Assembly: GCF_022965805.1 (NCBI RefSeq)
Contig: NC_133101.1
Coordinates: 12,251,069-12,315,068, forward strand
Source of the DNA: Primulina eburnea
Lineage: Eukaryota > Streptophyta > Magnoliopsida > Lamiales > Gesneriaceae
Length of the DNA: 64,000 bases
Direction: 5' to 3'
Below are positions 1-11,685 of this stretch, piece after piece. The notes below the pieces were generated by a model. The model saw only the letters and a program-made list of their open reading frames with translations, was not told the origin of the DNA and searched no databases. Each line of letters begins with the position of its first letter. Positions within the stretch are counted from its first letter, which is position 1. The translations under genes and the position numbers were made by a program.

Positions 1-857
1 TGCCGGTCAATAATAATCAGTTAAACTGATGAAACAGTTGCGGAATAAACACTGAATAAGAGATAGAATATCTAACTGAAAAGTATAACTGAAATAAACG
101 AGAGTATGACTGAAATAAAAGAACACAGATTGTTTCTGGATGTTTGGAGACTTGAATAACTCCTACGTCACCCCTTCTATCACGGAGATAGGATATTCAC
201 TAAAAGACTTTGATCAAATACAATGAAATTCACTGACCCACTTCAGTATGGACTTATCAATTGCCAAAACTGAAACTCTTAGTATACAACACTTTCTACA
301 GATCGTAACTGATCTTAGCACAGCTTATGAAATCTATCAAAGATTACAGAGTGCTTTACAAGCTCAATAACGTAGCCTTGAATGCTACTGATGTAACTGA
401 TAAGCGTGAGCTTTATATTACTGAACGTGAGTAAATGTTTCAGCAGACTAACAGCAAGTAGAATAGAGTAGTTGAATCGTTGTTTTTCTCAGCTGCTCTC
501 TTAGCTATTATAGGCTTCCCTTTCAACGGTAACATTAACTGCTTGTTTGAATATTATATCCGTTGAATTGCCACGTCAATATTCTCTGACAGTCGTACAC
601 TGAAAATTCTGATATGCGGCGTTCCACTACTGTTGCAGTTTAGCCTGTACTATTTGTCGGTTGTCGCAATCAATTGATGACGTGTTCAACTGAAGGATCA
701 CCTGCTGAACGTTGGCTAACCCACTAACTTTGCTGAATGTTTAGTTAGTTCAGTTACGTTTTCGAGGTGCATATTAACAAGATGAATTCAGTTGCTTGGT
801 TCAGTTTGTTCGGTCAGTTGATTATTTTTGTCAAACTCCGAAATATAGTTTCCAACA
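1..857 (-). repeat. 3' LTR of copia-1, truncated by the window edge
   Basis: Matches 28109-28965 almost base for base, for example the AATAATCAGTTAAACTGATG stretch near each start. On the minus strand it begins TGTTGGAAAC at 857. The TATA-like block at about 505-512 reads TATTATA where the 5' LTR has TATTTATA, so the two LTRs have begun to diverge. Confidence 0.93.
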
Positions 858-870
858 ATTTCCCCCTTTA
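858..870 (-). other. polypurine tract of copia-1
   Basis: On the minus strand the sequence reads TAAAGGGGGAAAT directly before the 3' LTR start TGTTGG. The same purine run precedes the copia-2 LTR at 37541-37554. This is the expected plus-strand DNA priming site. Confidence 0.85.
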
Positions 871-979
871 TGGTGTTTGACAAAACTGAGTAATTTGCGA
901 ACTGAATAACTGAAACATAGTAGATAAAATAAGATCTTGAACAACTGAATCATATACTCCACAAGAAGATACAAGCTGA

Positions 980-1957
980 TTATGATTTCATCTGCCTTTC
1001 TAGAATTTCCTTAATCTCTTCCCCCTTTTTGTCAAACAATCTCATCTTTAAAAATAATCTCTGGACTTCAACGGAGAGAATTGAGACTGAGGAAGAAATG
1101 TTTTGAATAGCAGTGGTCATTGCAAGTTGTAGCGATGAGACGAGCGTCTCCACACTGTCAATACGTTTATTGATCGATTCTTGAGTAGTAGAGAGGCTCA
1201 ACTCTATCCCCTTGTTCTTCTGAATATCTTCAACTGCTGATGAAAGAGAGTGAATAGCAGACTGCATTTTATCCAGTTTTTCTTTGTTGAATGAGTGAGA
1301 GTAATCCAACTTTAGATCATGAGATAACTGAGTATTCTGAATCTTCGTCATGGCAGAACTCATCTCATGCAGGTTATGCTGCATATTTTGAATTTCTTCC
1401 AGTACAAGATCAATCTCTGAAGAGGAGGAAGGATTAGGAGATCCTGGTTCCTTTGTTGTTTGACTGAAAGGAATTAACGCTTGGTCAGTCTTCTCCTATT
1501 CAGCAGTAGTCGGAATTTGAATTTTTGTGACAGCAATTTCTGTTTGCTCTTGGGATGGTGAGGTAGGATTCTGAAAAGCAGATAATTCATCTGATTGAAC
1601 GATAGATTCTGAATGCACATCAACTGGTGCCTCCAACAATTGATCTAGAGGAGCAACTGGCACATCAGTTTGAGAAATTTGTTCAGCAGGCATATCTGGC
1701 TAAACTAGTGCATCTGTGAAGGTAGAATCCTCGGGATTGATTTGATCAACGGAGTGATCAACTGTATCAGAAATGGGTTCATCCATTTTGGATTCTTGCA
1801 CCACTGCTTGTATGATTTCTTCGATGTTTGCAAAAGATAGCTCAGCCTCAGTATACATCTGCTGTTCATCATGTGGCATATCCTGAACTGGCTTTTCCGT
1901 TGAGGTAACAGCCTGTTCAGGGGATTTCTTTTGCTGTTGAGATTCTGGTGCAACAAC
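980..1957 (-). pseudogene. copia-1 ORF3, C-terminal half: acidic linker plus coiled coil
   Basis: Continuation of the third ORF of copia-1 after the LARD A insertion. From 1957 down it encodes a Glu/Ser/Pro/Thr-rich acidic linker with scattered in-frame stops. The last 134 codons (980-1384) are rich in heptad-spaced Leu, Ile, Met and Val with Glu/Lys/Gln between, as in a long coiled coil. The C-terminus contains LFDKKGEEIKEILE, repeated in copia-2 at 37169-37363. No signal peptide or membrane segment is visible, so I do not call it an envelope protein although it lies where the env-like ORF of Sireviruses sits. Function is unknown; the coiled coil suggests self-assembly or tethering. Confidence 0.65.
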
Positions 1958-4890
1958 TGAAACGAACCGTACTTTTGCTACTTAAAATTTGCGGAAAAAT
2001 TAAAAATTTTCTTGAATACTAAAATAAAATCCATATGGTCGTCACTCATCGTTCATAAAAAGAATATTTGAAATCAAACATCACCAATAAAATTTTTGCT
2101 AAAAGAGAAGCTTGCTCAAAACATCTCGCATCAAAACATAAAATCAGAGAAATAATATTTCATGCTTAAAATCTTAAAATAACGTGGGCGGTCCTCGGGT
2201 CTAGCCTTCTGCTCAGTCCAAGCCTGCTCCTTGGTCGCCACCTCCTGTCTCCTCATAAACATCCTCACCTGCATCGATCAAGTCTGTGAGTCTAAAGACT
2301 CAACACGTATAAACTGGTAGTAACGAGTAGTACATAATAAAATCACATGCAACTTCAAAATAGGGCGTACATACTTAAACTTGAACTTGCGTAGTAAAAC
2401 TTGAACATACGTACATACATACTTAGACGTGCCATAAACTGTTCTTAAACATGCTTGCATACTTGAACATACATACTTCATAATTTTTGCGTAGAGGATG
2501 TTTCAAAGCAAGTGACCCATACATAATAAATGCCTGATCAGACAAACCACAGTACTGGGCTGACATGGACGTATCCACTGCCGCATACATGAGATCCCCG
2601 TTCATAATTTAACAGGCTGGTTGGTCCCCGTTCATAATTTAACGCTTTCCAACCACGATCTAACCCGTTCATAATTTAACGGGGCGGAGAGGTCCTCGGC
2701 CACGTTCACCGACTTCAAAACCCATTCATAATTTGGTCACAAGACATTTAGCATACCTCAAAAACTTAAAATATTTTCTTTGCACGTCATACATACTTAC
2801 TTGGCGTTGAGGGATTCATTGGACTTCGATCGGGGCCGTTGCTGCACATACTAACATGAACTTACATACGTAACTTGCATAACTTAGACGTAGAAATCAT
2901 ACTTACTCTCGAGTTCAATCATTACTTAGGACATTCTAAAATTTCCCAAGACACGACCTTGATAATCCTTGCACTAAACCATGACGTCTAACCTCAAAGC
3001 ATACTAAATTATTTTTCCCCAAAAACGAAGGACACGGACCCCGTACCTACATCCGTGTAGGGGTCCGCGTAGACTCTGGATATAGACACCGAAAGGAAGC
3101 AAAGGCACGGACCCCGTGTCAGGGTCCGGGTGGACCTCCGTGTAGGCACTGGAAGAATGCACTAAGTGAAACCAAAAGGCACGGACCCCATGCCCTCATC
3201 CGTGTAGGGGTCCGTGTGGATACTGGAAAAAGACGCCGAGAAGAAAGCAAAGGCACGGACCCCGTGTCAGGGTCCAGGTGGACCTCCGTGTAGGCACTGG
3301 AAGAATGCACTAAGTGAAACCCAAAGGCACGGACCCCGTGCCCTCATCCGTGTAGGGGTCCGTGTAGATATTGGAAAAAGACGCGGAGAAGAAAGCAAAG
3401 GCACGGACCCCGTGTCAGGGTCCGTGTACGGGTACGTGTACCCACTGTGATTGCGAACTTTCGAAAATTCAGTACATGCTTTGCTGAACATCCTAGACTC
3501 GATTACACGAATTATGAAACGACACCATGAGTCGTTCCTAGAACACTAAGGCATCATACCAAATCCAAGTAAACATTATCATTACCCCGAGAGTAACAAA
3601 ACATCAACAACAATGACACAACTCAAAATTCGACACAATGTTACTTCCTACGACTCTTGATCCAACTTAGTGCCTATCGACCCGAAATGAACCATTAGTG
3701 ACCGTCCAAATAACATAAAAAAGGTACCTATACGCTAGCAACGATCACCCGTCGATCCCCAACGAAGCCTGCAACAATTAAACTTCAAGGATACATCAAT
3801 ATCATAACTTTCTGAAAACGCAGTTTGAGCAGTCCCACGAAAAACATCATAACTCCCTCATTTTTCATCCAAAAATCTCGAATTTTATATCAAATCGAAG
3901 GCATCAAAAAGTTCTACAATTTTGTAGTTGAAAGTTTTCTCAAAATCTCGATAGAAAGATCTCAGTTTTCAACAGAACTGTGAGTTACGAGATTTCAGAT
4001 CTAAAAAGTATTTCAAACGCATTCAAATCATTTTCCGCTCAAACGACGAACGTCACACATGGATTTTCACGTATAAAAATACACAACGCATACTATGACA
4101 AGATCGATGCAGAAAGAACAGAATATACGTGCCTTTTGATGATAAACTTTACCGAAACGGTGATACCGATGCGGGAACGGAGCGAGGCTTGATCCGGGAC
4201 GAACGTGGCACTAAATTCTTGCAATAAAATCAACAAAGATCTTGCTGGAAATTGACAAGGTAAGGGGCGGCTGCTGTTGCTAGTATAACCCTAGGTTTTG
4301 CTCTCAAAATATGGAATGAAATGTGTATGTGTGTGTTGTGTGAAGAAAACGTGTAAATATGTGTGTTAGTGGTGTGTGCGTGAGTTAATAGGATAAATAA
4401 GGGAATTGATTTGCTTAATTAGGAATTAATAATGCTAATTAAAATGCTAATCAAAATGCCAAAAAAATGCTAATTAAAATGTTAATTTCTCACTACAAAG
4501 CAATGTCCCCTAATTTAAAATAACACACATTAAATGCTAATTTTAAAAGTTTCAAACTCTTAAATCACTAACAATTTAATAAATTAGTTAAAATGCCACA
4601 ACCTCAACTTAAAATAAAATACCACATTTTAAAAATGCCAAAATCATCGTCGATCTCTTTTCCTCGTTCCCGAATCGAATCATCGCCTGAAAAATGAAAC
4701 TCAAGGAAAACGTTTTAACGTGTACCCACGAAATGAATAATAATTTAAAATAATGAAAATTCATAAATCATGAATTAAAACACCGATTAATAAAATAAAC
4801 ATGCTTTAAAATCATTTAATAAAATACATAAGGAATTTAATAACTTGCACGCACGTGATTCATGTGAATCTCAAATTTTGAGACGTCACA
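1958..4890 (-). repeat. 3' LTR of LARD A
   Basis: Starts TGAAACGAACCG on the plus strand and ends GACGTCACA, giving TG...CA termini. It matches 7539-10458 with few differences. It contains the GAGTCTAAAGACTC palindrome (2288-2301), repeated blocks of TTCATAATTTAACG (about 2600-2700), a 148-bp tandem repeat (about 3060-3440) and a TG-rich stretch (about 4320-4380). A small open frame at 3980-4192 recurs in the other LTR only because the LTRs are copies. Confidence 0.92.
3060..3440. repeat. 148-bp tandem repeat with CACGGACCCCGTG palindromes inside LARD A LTR
   Basis: The phrase AAAGGCACGGACCCCGTG recurs at about 3101, 3249 and 3397, a period of 148 bp over roughly 2.5 copies. Each unit holds two copies of a CACGGACCCC core, some within the palindrome CACGGACCCCGTG. 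The block is strongly GC-rich within an AT-rich LTR. Confidence 0.85.
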
Positions 4891-7538
4891 ATCTATCCCC
4901 CTTAATTTGAATTTCGTCTCCGAAATTCGCTTATCCTTGATAATCCAAAAGTTAGATTCTTAATTCTAGTATCCCAACGAACCACGCTACCGCTGCGCTA
5001 CTCTGAATAAAATTAAGTCTTATGTTGTCCTTACGTCTCTTCAATCCTAATTAAATTACCTACCAAAAACCTCGTTTGCGAATCACAACTTAAAACGACT
5101 TATGGTAACTTAGCTTTACTTTACTATGACCTCGAATTCTGATTTTTCTCACAATTCCCAATATTAGGAATAAAGGTTCAAACTTATCGTATCTTACTTT
5201 CTCATACTATACCACTAATGCTCATCGAACTATTACATACGCATTTATGCAGTCCAACCTAAGAGGTCTTAGCACCAACGGTTACTGATCAACTTCCATC
5301 CTCAGCAATACACTTAAAAGTTAAATCTTATCTTAATCCCCATATGTTAATATCGGCCTACAATTCTTGAATCGAATATTTACCTTACGATACAAACTTA
5401 CATAACTTAGCTATTTACGAGTACATCTCAAATATAAAACTGTTGCCAACCTTTAATTTCGAGTAACATAAATCCGTAAAACCCCAAAATATATAATATC
5501 GATCCTCTCCTTAAATAATAAAAACTTTCTAGCGTCAATCACAAGCTTAAACTATTTTCTTCACGATTACAATATAGTTAAAGCCTAAGACACTTGAGCC
5601 TTCCTCATTGGAACGAATGTCCCACTTAGACGTATCCCCAATACTCAATTAATTCTAGCGTATAAAACTTAATAAGCTTCCTTTATTAATAATGGACTAA
5701 CTCTAATGAATCAACTCCACTTATAACCCATAAAATTCTAGAATCCCCATATCAAGCTTGTATATTTCTTACTCAATAAAAATCTTAATATTCATTTATT
5801 GATAACTTATGTTGAAAACCAATAGTTTTCTTTGGTTTTATTTCACCCAAAAATTTCGTATGAACAAATATCCCATAAATTTGAAATTCAACCTTACGCA
5901 ACCCAAATAGTTTTGGATAACATAATTCCAACACACATATTCACTTATTCCCAAGTTCTTAATAACTTACAAAAATTTCTCAAGACAGGATGTCTACCTC
6001 CATTCTTACATGCGTCTATCGAGTAGCCTAACCATCAATCATACCCAACTTTCTAGAAAAACCAAATTCCAACAAAAGTATAGTCCTAATTGTTAAGATC
6101 ATGACTAAAACTTACGACACATCAGAATTAATTTCCCAAAAATTTGCTAATTCAATGTCTAGTCTTATAACTTAGCTAACCGATCAACTTTACCTTAAAT
6201 CGTCATTACTCTGAATTCGTAATTTGCCACATCATTATTTCACTTACGTTTAACTTTTCAAGCCTAAGGTTTATCCATCCAACAATGTCCCTGATTACCA
6301 TTCTTTATAACATTATAACCCAGATATATAAAGGTACAAAATATCATTCTAGCCTAAATCCCTGAAAATTCCTATCATTTAAACCACTCAATTCTCACTT
6401 GTCGCTAAACTAATTTCCCCAATTTCTTAACAATTACAAAATCAATTCCTAATTTCCTTGATAATTACTCAGCCTTGTCCATAATTTTGAAAATCCTACA
6501 ATTACCCATAAGCCCTTGGCGTTCCTAATTCCATCTTATAGATTTCACGTAACATAAAGTTCAATAATTTTAAGCTTATTAAGCCCAAAGTCAATTTCAT
6601 AACCTCGAAAAGCTATTGATCTTACTCAAGTGTTTCTCAAAAGTTCGAACTTAATCCTAAAAAATTTCGAAATTTTCAATTTGGCCCTTAGAGTCCTCGA
6701 GAATTACCATTTTGGCCCTACAACCACAAGAAATTCGCATTTCCAGTCCCCAATAAAAATTTTCGATTTTTGCCTCAATAAACCTTAACATTCTCAAAAC
6801 TGAGAATTTAATCCCAAACTTTGATAAATTCGAAAATAGTCCCTTAGAATTATTACTTTCTTTTGCACTTAGGTCCTCAAATTATTGGTTATTACAATTA
6901 GGTCCTTAAAGTCCTCACTTCGCACAATTCAATCCTTAAATCCAACTAGGGGAGCATGCATCCTAAATAAATTTTACGCTTTGTATACTTCCAAAGATCA
7001 TCGTAGTTCCGAATCATTAATCCTTACACGGAGTTCTCAAAAAGCAACTCAACTAGCAACCACAAACTATCAATAGTTTCTTAGAATATCTACAAGTCCC
7101 AAAAGCATTCATAATTTTCAAGTTTAACTTATGACTCACAAGTATAACATAAGTACTACTAACCAAAAATTAATATAGACAAATCATTTCCGACTTTTCC
7201 TAACGTCCAAAAGCAAAATTCTTACTCATGTCCAATTCCACCACACCAGCATGCAAGAAAATTAAATAATTTCTCATTTCATGTCGTAACGTGCATAAAA
7301 GTTTTAAGAATCCAATCTCAATTCATAACGACAGATAAACATGTACTCTAAAACGTATGTTATGTAAACATACAGGTGATTGCATTAAAACATGCACATG
7401 CTGAAATCATGGCTTGAATGCTTAATACATGAAATAATTTAAAAACTTAAAACTTACAGACTTGAGGTGTGACTTCGAGAGCTTCTTGCGACTGGCAGTA
7501 GGCATAACCCTTTACAAGAACACCGCTCTGATACCAAC
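4891..7538 (-). other. non-coding internal region of LARD A, with polypurine tract and primer-binding site
   Basis: About 2.65 kb with no recognisable protein domain in any frame. The polypurine tract lies at 4891-4910 (minus strand AAGGGGGATAGAT before the LTR). The primer-binding site TGGTATCAGAGCG is at 7524-7536, two bases from the right LTR. Blocks such as the one at 4930-5050 (with CGCTGCGCTACTCTGA) and the segments around 6480-6620 and 7078-7145 are recognisable in LARD F at 60460-60620, 61040-61160 and 61300-61370. The rest is AT-rich with runs resembling decayed repeat text (GGTCCTTAAA, TTGGCCCT). Confidence 0.8.
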
Positions 7539-10458
7539 TGAAACGAACCGTACTTTTGCTACTTAAAATTTGCGGAAAAATTAAAAATTTTCTTAAATAC
7601 TAAAATAAAATCCATACGGTCGTCACTCATCGTTCATAAAAAGAATATCTGAAATCAAACATCACCAATAAAATTTTTGCTAAAAGAGAAGCTTGCTCAA
7701 AACATCTCGCATCAAAACATAAAATCAGAGAAATAATATTTCATGCTTAAAATCTTAAAATAACGTGGGCGGTCCTCGGGTCTAGCCTTCTGCTCAGTCC
7801 AAGCCTGCTCCTTGGTCGCCACCTCCTGTCTCCTCATAAACATCCTCACCTGCATCGATTAAGTCTAGTGAGTCTAAAGACTCAACACGTATAAACTGGT
7901 AGTAACGAGTAGTACATAATAAAATCACATGCAACTTCAAAATAGGGCGTACATACTTAAACTTGAACTTGCGTAGTAAAACTTGAACATACGTACATAC
8001 ATACTTAGACGTGCCATAAACTTTTCTTAAACATGCTTGCATACTTGAACATACATACTTCATAATTTTTGCGTAGAGGATGTTTCAAAGCAAGTGACCC
8101 ATACATAATAAATGCCTGATCAGACAAACCATAGTACTGGGCTGACAGGGACGTATCCACTGCCGCATACATGAGATCCCCGTTCATAATTTAACGGGCT
8201 GGTTGGTCCCCGTTCAGAATTTAACGCTTTCAAAACACGATCTAACCCGTTCATAATTTAACGGGGCGGAGAGGTCCTCGGCCACGTTCACCGACTTCCA
8301 AACCCATTCATAATTTGGTCACAAGACATTTAGCATACCTCAAAAACTTAAAATATTTTCTTTGCACGTCATACATACTTACTTGGCGTTGAGGGATTCA
8401 TTGGACTTCGATCGGGGCCGTTGCTGCACATACTAACATGAACTCACATACGTAACTTGCATAACTTAGACGTAGAAATCATACTTACTCTCGAGTTCAA
8501 TCATTACTTAGGACATTCTAAAATTTCCCATGACACGACCTTGATAATCTTTGCACTAAACCATGACGTCTAACCTCAAAGCATACTAAATTATTTTTCC
8601 CCAAAAATGAAGGACACGGACCCCGTACCTACATCCGTGTAGGGGTCCGCGTAGACTCTGGATATAGACACCGAAAGGAAGCAAAGGCACGGACCCTGTG
8701 TCAGGGTCCGGGTGGACCTCCGTGTAGGCACTGGAAGAATGCACTAAGTGAAACCCAAAGGCACGGACTCCGTGCCCTCATCCGTGTAGGGGTCCGTGTA
8801 GATACTGGAAAAAGACGCCCAGAAGAAAGCAAAGGCACGGACCCCGTGTCAGGGTCCGGGTGGACCTCCGTGTAGGCACTAGAAGAATGCACTAAGTGAA
8901 ACCCAAAGGCACGGACCCCGTGCCCTCATCCGTGTAGGGGTCCGTGTAGATACTGGAAAAAGACGCCGAGAATAAAGCAAAGGCACGGACCCCGTGTCAG
9001 GGTCCGTGTACCCACTGTGATTGCGAACTTTCGAAAATTCTGTACATGCTTTGCTGAACATCCTAGACTCGATTACACGAATTATGAAACGACACCATGA
9101 GTCGTTCCTAGAACACTAAGGCATCATACCAAATCCAAGTAAACATTATCATTATCCCAAGAGTAACAAAACATCAACAACAACGACACAACTCAAAATT
9201 CGACACAATGTTACTTCCTACGACTCTTGATCCAACTTAGTGCCTATCGACCCGAAATGAACCATTAGTGACCGTCCAAATAACATAAACAAGGTACCTA
9301 TATGCAGCAACGATCACCCGTCGATCCCCAACGAAGCCTGCAACAATTAAACTTCAAGGATACATCAATATCATAACTTTCTGAAAACGCAGTTTAAGCA
9401 GTCCCACGAAAAACATCATAACTCCCTCATTTTTACTCCAAAAATCTCGAATTTTATATCAAATCGAAGGCATCAAAAAGTTATACAATTTTGTAGTTGA
9501 AAGTTTTCTCAAAATCCCGACAAAAAAATCTCAGTTTTCAACAGAACAGTGAGTTACGAGATTTCAAATCTAAAAAGTATTTCAAACGCATTCAAATCAT
9601 TTTCCGCTCAAACGACGAACGTCACACATGGATTTTCACATATAAAAATACACAACGCATACTATGACAAGATCGATGCAGAAAGAACAGAATATACGTG
9701 CCTTTTGATGATAAACTTTACCGAAACGGTGATACCGATGCGGGAACGGAGCGAGGCTTGATCCGGGACGAACGTGGCACTAAATTCTTGCAATAAAATC
9801 AACAAAGATCTTGCTGGAAATTGACAAGGTAAGGGGCGGCTGCTGTTGCTAGTATAACCCTAAGTTTTGCTCTCAAAATATGGAATGAAATGTGTATGTG
9901 TGTGTTGTGTGAAGAAAACGTGTAAATATGTGTGTTAGTGGTGTGTGCGTGAGTTAATAGGATAAATTAGGGAATTGATTTGCTTAATTAGGAATTAATA
10001 ATGCTAATTAAAATGCTAATCAAATTGCCCAAAAAATGCTAATTAAAATGTTAATTTCTCACTACAAAGCAATGCCCCTAATTTAAAATAACACACATTA
10101 AATGCTAATTTTAAAAATTTCAAACTCTTAAATCACTAACAATTTAATAAATTAGTTAAAATGCCCCAACCTCAACTTAAAATAAAATACCACATTTTAA
10201 AAATGTCAAAATCGTGGTCGATCTCATTTCCTCGTTCCCGAATCGAATAATCGCCTGAAACATGAAACTCAAGGAAAACGTTTTAACGTGTACCCACTAA
10301 ATGCATAATAATTTAAAATAATGAAAATTCATAAATCATGAATTAAAACACCGATTAATAAAATAAAAATGCTTTAAAATCATTTAATAAAATACATAAG
10401 GAATTTAATAACTTGCACGCACGTGATTCATGTGAATCTTAAATTTCGAGACGTCACA
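7539..10458 (-). repeat. 5' LTR of LARD A
   Basis: Second LTR of LARD A, aligned with 1958-4890 from TGAAACGAACCG to GACGTCACA. It has the palindrome GAGTCTAAAGACTC at 7870-7883 and the GC-rich 148-bp repeat block at about 8625-9015. A 12-bp CGGGTACGTGTA-type extension present in the left LTR near 3425 is missing here, so the palindromic block is where the LTRs differ in length. Confidence 0.92.
8625..9015. repeat. 148-bp tandem repeat block in the right LTR of LARD A
   Basis: Counterpart of 3060-3440, with CACGGACCCCGTG cores and a CCTCCGTGTAGG motif. Copies within this LTR differ by point changes. Confidence 0.82.
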
Positions 10459-10463
10459 ACAAC

Positions 10464-11054
10464 CTCTTCATCCTTGTCATCTTCTGAAATTCCTTCATAA
10501 AGGACTAGCTCTTGATTTGTTTCTCAAAACTTGATCTCACCTTGTAGACCAATAAGATCTGTATCCAGCTGAGTGATGACTGCTCTATCAGCATAGGCAG
10601 TTGGGCTTGTAGGGACATAATTGGCCTTCAGTTTATCAAGAATTTGTGCCAACTTTTTGACCGTTATTTGATCAAAAAAATATGTTTTTCTATCCAACGC
10701 CTGAGCAATTGATGCAGCTTTGACAGTTCTGAGAACAACTTCTTCCAATTTAACAAATGTGTTCAGTTGGGACTTTCTTTTGAGCTTCTTAGCAAAAACT
10801 TCAGTTCTGAAAGCTGTCCACGCATCATATGTCTGAATTTTTGATGCTGCGAAGTTATTGACCTGTTCCCAGACAAGATCAATATGAGTTTGAATAGGAT
10901 TGGATGGTCTAGGCTCTTCCATCAGTTTGCCCTTGCCTTTATTTGAACTGAGTATGTGGAAGACTTTCTTGACATCAGCATCACCAAAAGATAGAATGGA
11001 TCCGAAGTTGATAGCCATTGCATTTAGTATGTAAGCAGGAGTTTGAGTTGCCAT
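10464..11054 (-). pseudogene. copia-1 ORF3, N-terminal part
   Basis: A 176-codon open frame from ATG at 11054 to a stop at 10524, continuing past the stop to the LARD A insertion at 10463. The first 32 residues (NAMAINFGSILSFGD region) resemble the start of a domain I recall from many predicted plant transposon proteins. The remainder aligns with copia-2 ORF3 (36250-36700): shared words include KGKGKL, SNPIQTHIDLVWEQ and TYFFDQ. Relative to copia-2, a large middle section is missing after residue 32. The ORF has its own start codon and lies 1.3 kb beyond the RNase H end, with an opposite-strand ORF between, so it would need its own or a spliced mRNA. Confidence 0.65.
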
Positions 11055-11622
11055 TTTAGAAATGGGATGATTTTCTGTAGAAACGAAAAATATGAATCTG
11101 CTTTTTCTCTGAGAATTGAAGAAAAATTGTAAGCGAAAAGAAGACGAACTGAATCAAAGCGGGTAAAGTACTGATGTTTGTGACTGTTTGAATTAACGGA
11201 CACGTGTCAGTCCAGAAAGATTCAATGGAAAGTGTGTACGTGTGTAGTACACGTGTATTTAGAATGGTTCCAAAAAGATGTCCACGTTGTCACTAATCAT
11301 TTTCTGAAAAAATAGCATTTAATGCTTGAAAGACAGTCACGTCACTTGATTTGAAATATAATCGGTTTAATTAGTTAACTTGTGTGAGAAGATTAGTCAG
11401 AAGCTCAACTGAACGATCAGTTGTGAGACTGTGTCTTTTCAGTTGAGAACTAACTAACCAATTGTCTTCTCAGTTAACTTTTTCACACCATTATTCCCCC
11501 TTAATAAATACATTAAAGAAAATGACGATAATGTAAGCAAGATTAATTAAAGGAAATCTTGATGCTTAGTAAAGTAATCGTCGTTCAGAAGGCAGTGTCC
11601 TTTCATCTTCCTCATCCTGTTC
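11055..11622. other. spacer between the divergent starts of ORF3 and the antisense ORF
   Basis: No coding potential seen. ORF3 starts at its left edge on the minus strand, and the antisense ORF promoter lies at its right edge on the plus strand. The spacer could act as a two-way promoter; that is inference from geometry only. Confidence 0.45.
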
Positions 11623-11630
11623 TATAAATA
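11623..11630 (+). promoter_or_regulatory. TATA box of the antisense ORF
   Basis: TATAAATA lies 56 bp upstream of the ATG at 11686. A pyrimidine-rich stretch precedes it and an A-rich leader follows, ending in AAAAAAAAATGGC. The spacing fits a plant class II promoter with a leader of about 25-30 nt. Confidence 0.55.
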
Positions 11631-11685
11631 AGAGTTATACAGTCAGTCACAAATATCTTCAGCAAATAATATTCAGTAAAAAAAA

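Larger units (their letters stand above)
1958..10458 (-). mobile_element. LARD A: non-coding large-LTR retrotransposon derivative
   Basis: An 8.5-kb element with LTRs of about 2.93 kb (1958-4890) and 2.92 kb (7539-10458) around a 2.65-kb internal region with no recognisable gag or pol. A perfect 5-bp target duplication ACAAC flanks it (1953-1957 and 10459-10463), within ORF3 of copia-1. A purine tract follows the left LTR and a tRNA-Met primer-binding site abuts the right LTR, so its RNA would run on the minus strand. Long LTRs plus a conserved non-coding core fit the LARD class. It must be moved by proteins of another element; gypsy B, with related LTRs, is the obvious candidate. Confidence 0.9.

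Noticed and set aside
980..1957. Envelope gene of a retrovirus-like element
   Set aside because: The ORF is in the right place, but no signal peptide, membrane anchor or cleavage motif is visible; only a coiled coil is supported.
3980..4192. 70-codon frame in the LARD A LTR, with an almost identical frame at 9549-9761
   Set aside because: Both lie in LTR copies, so similarity is due to LTR duplication; no family resemblance or plausible start context.
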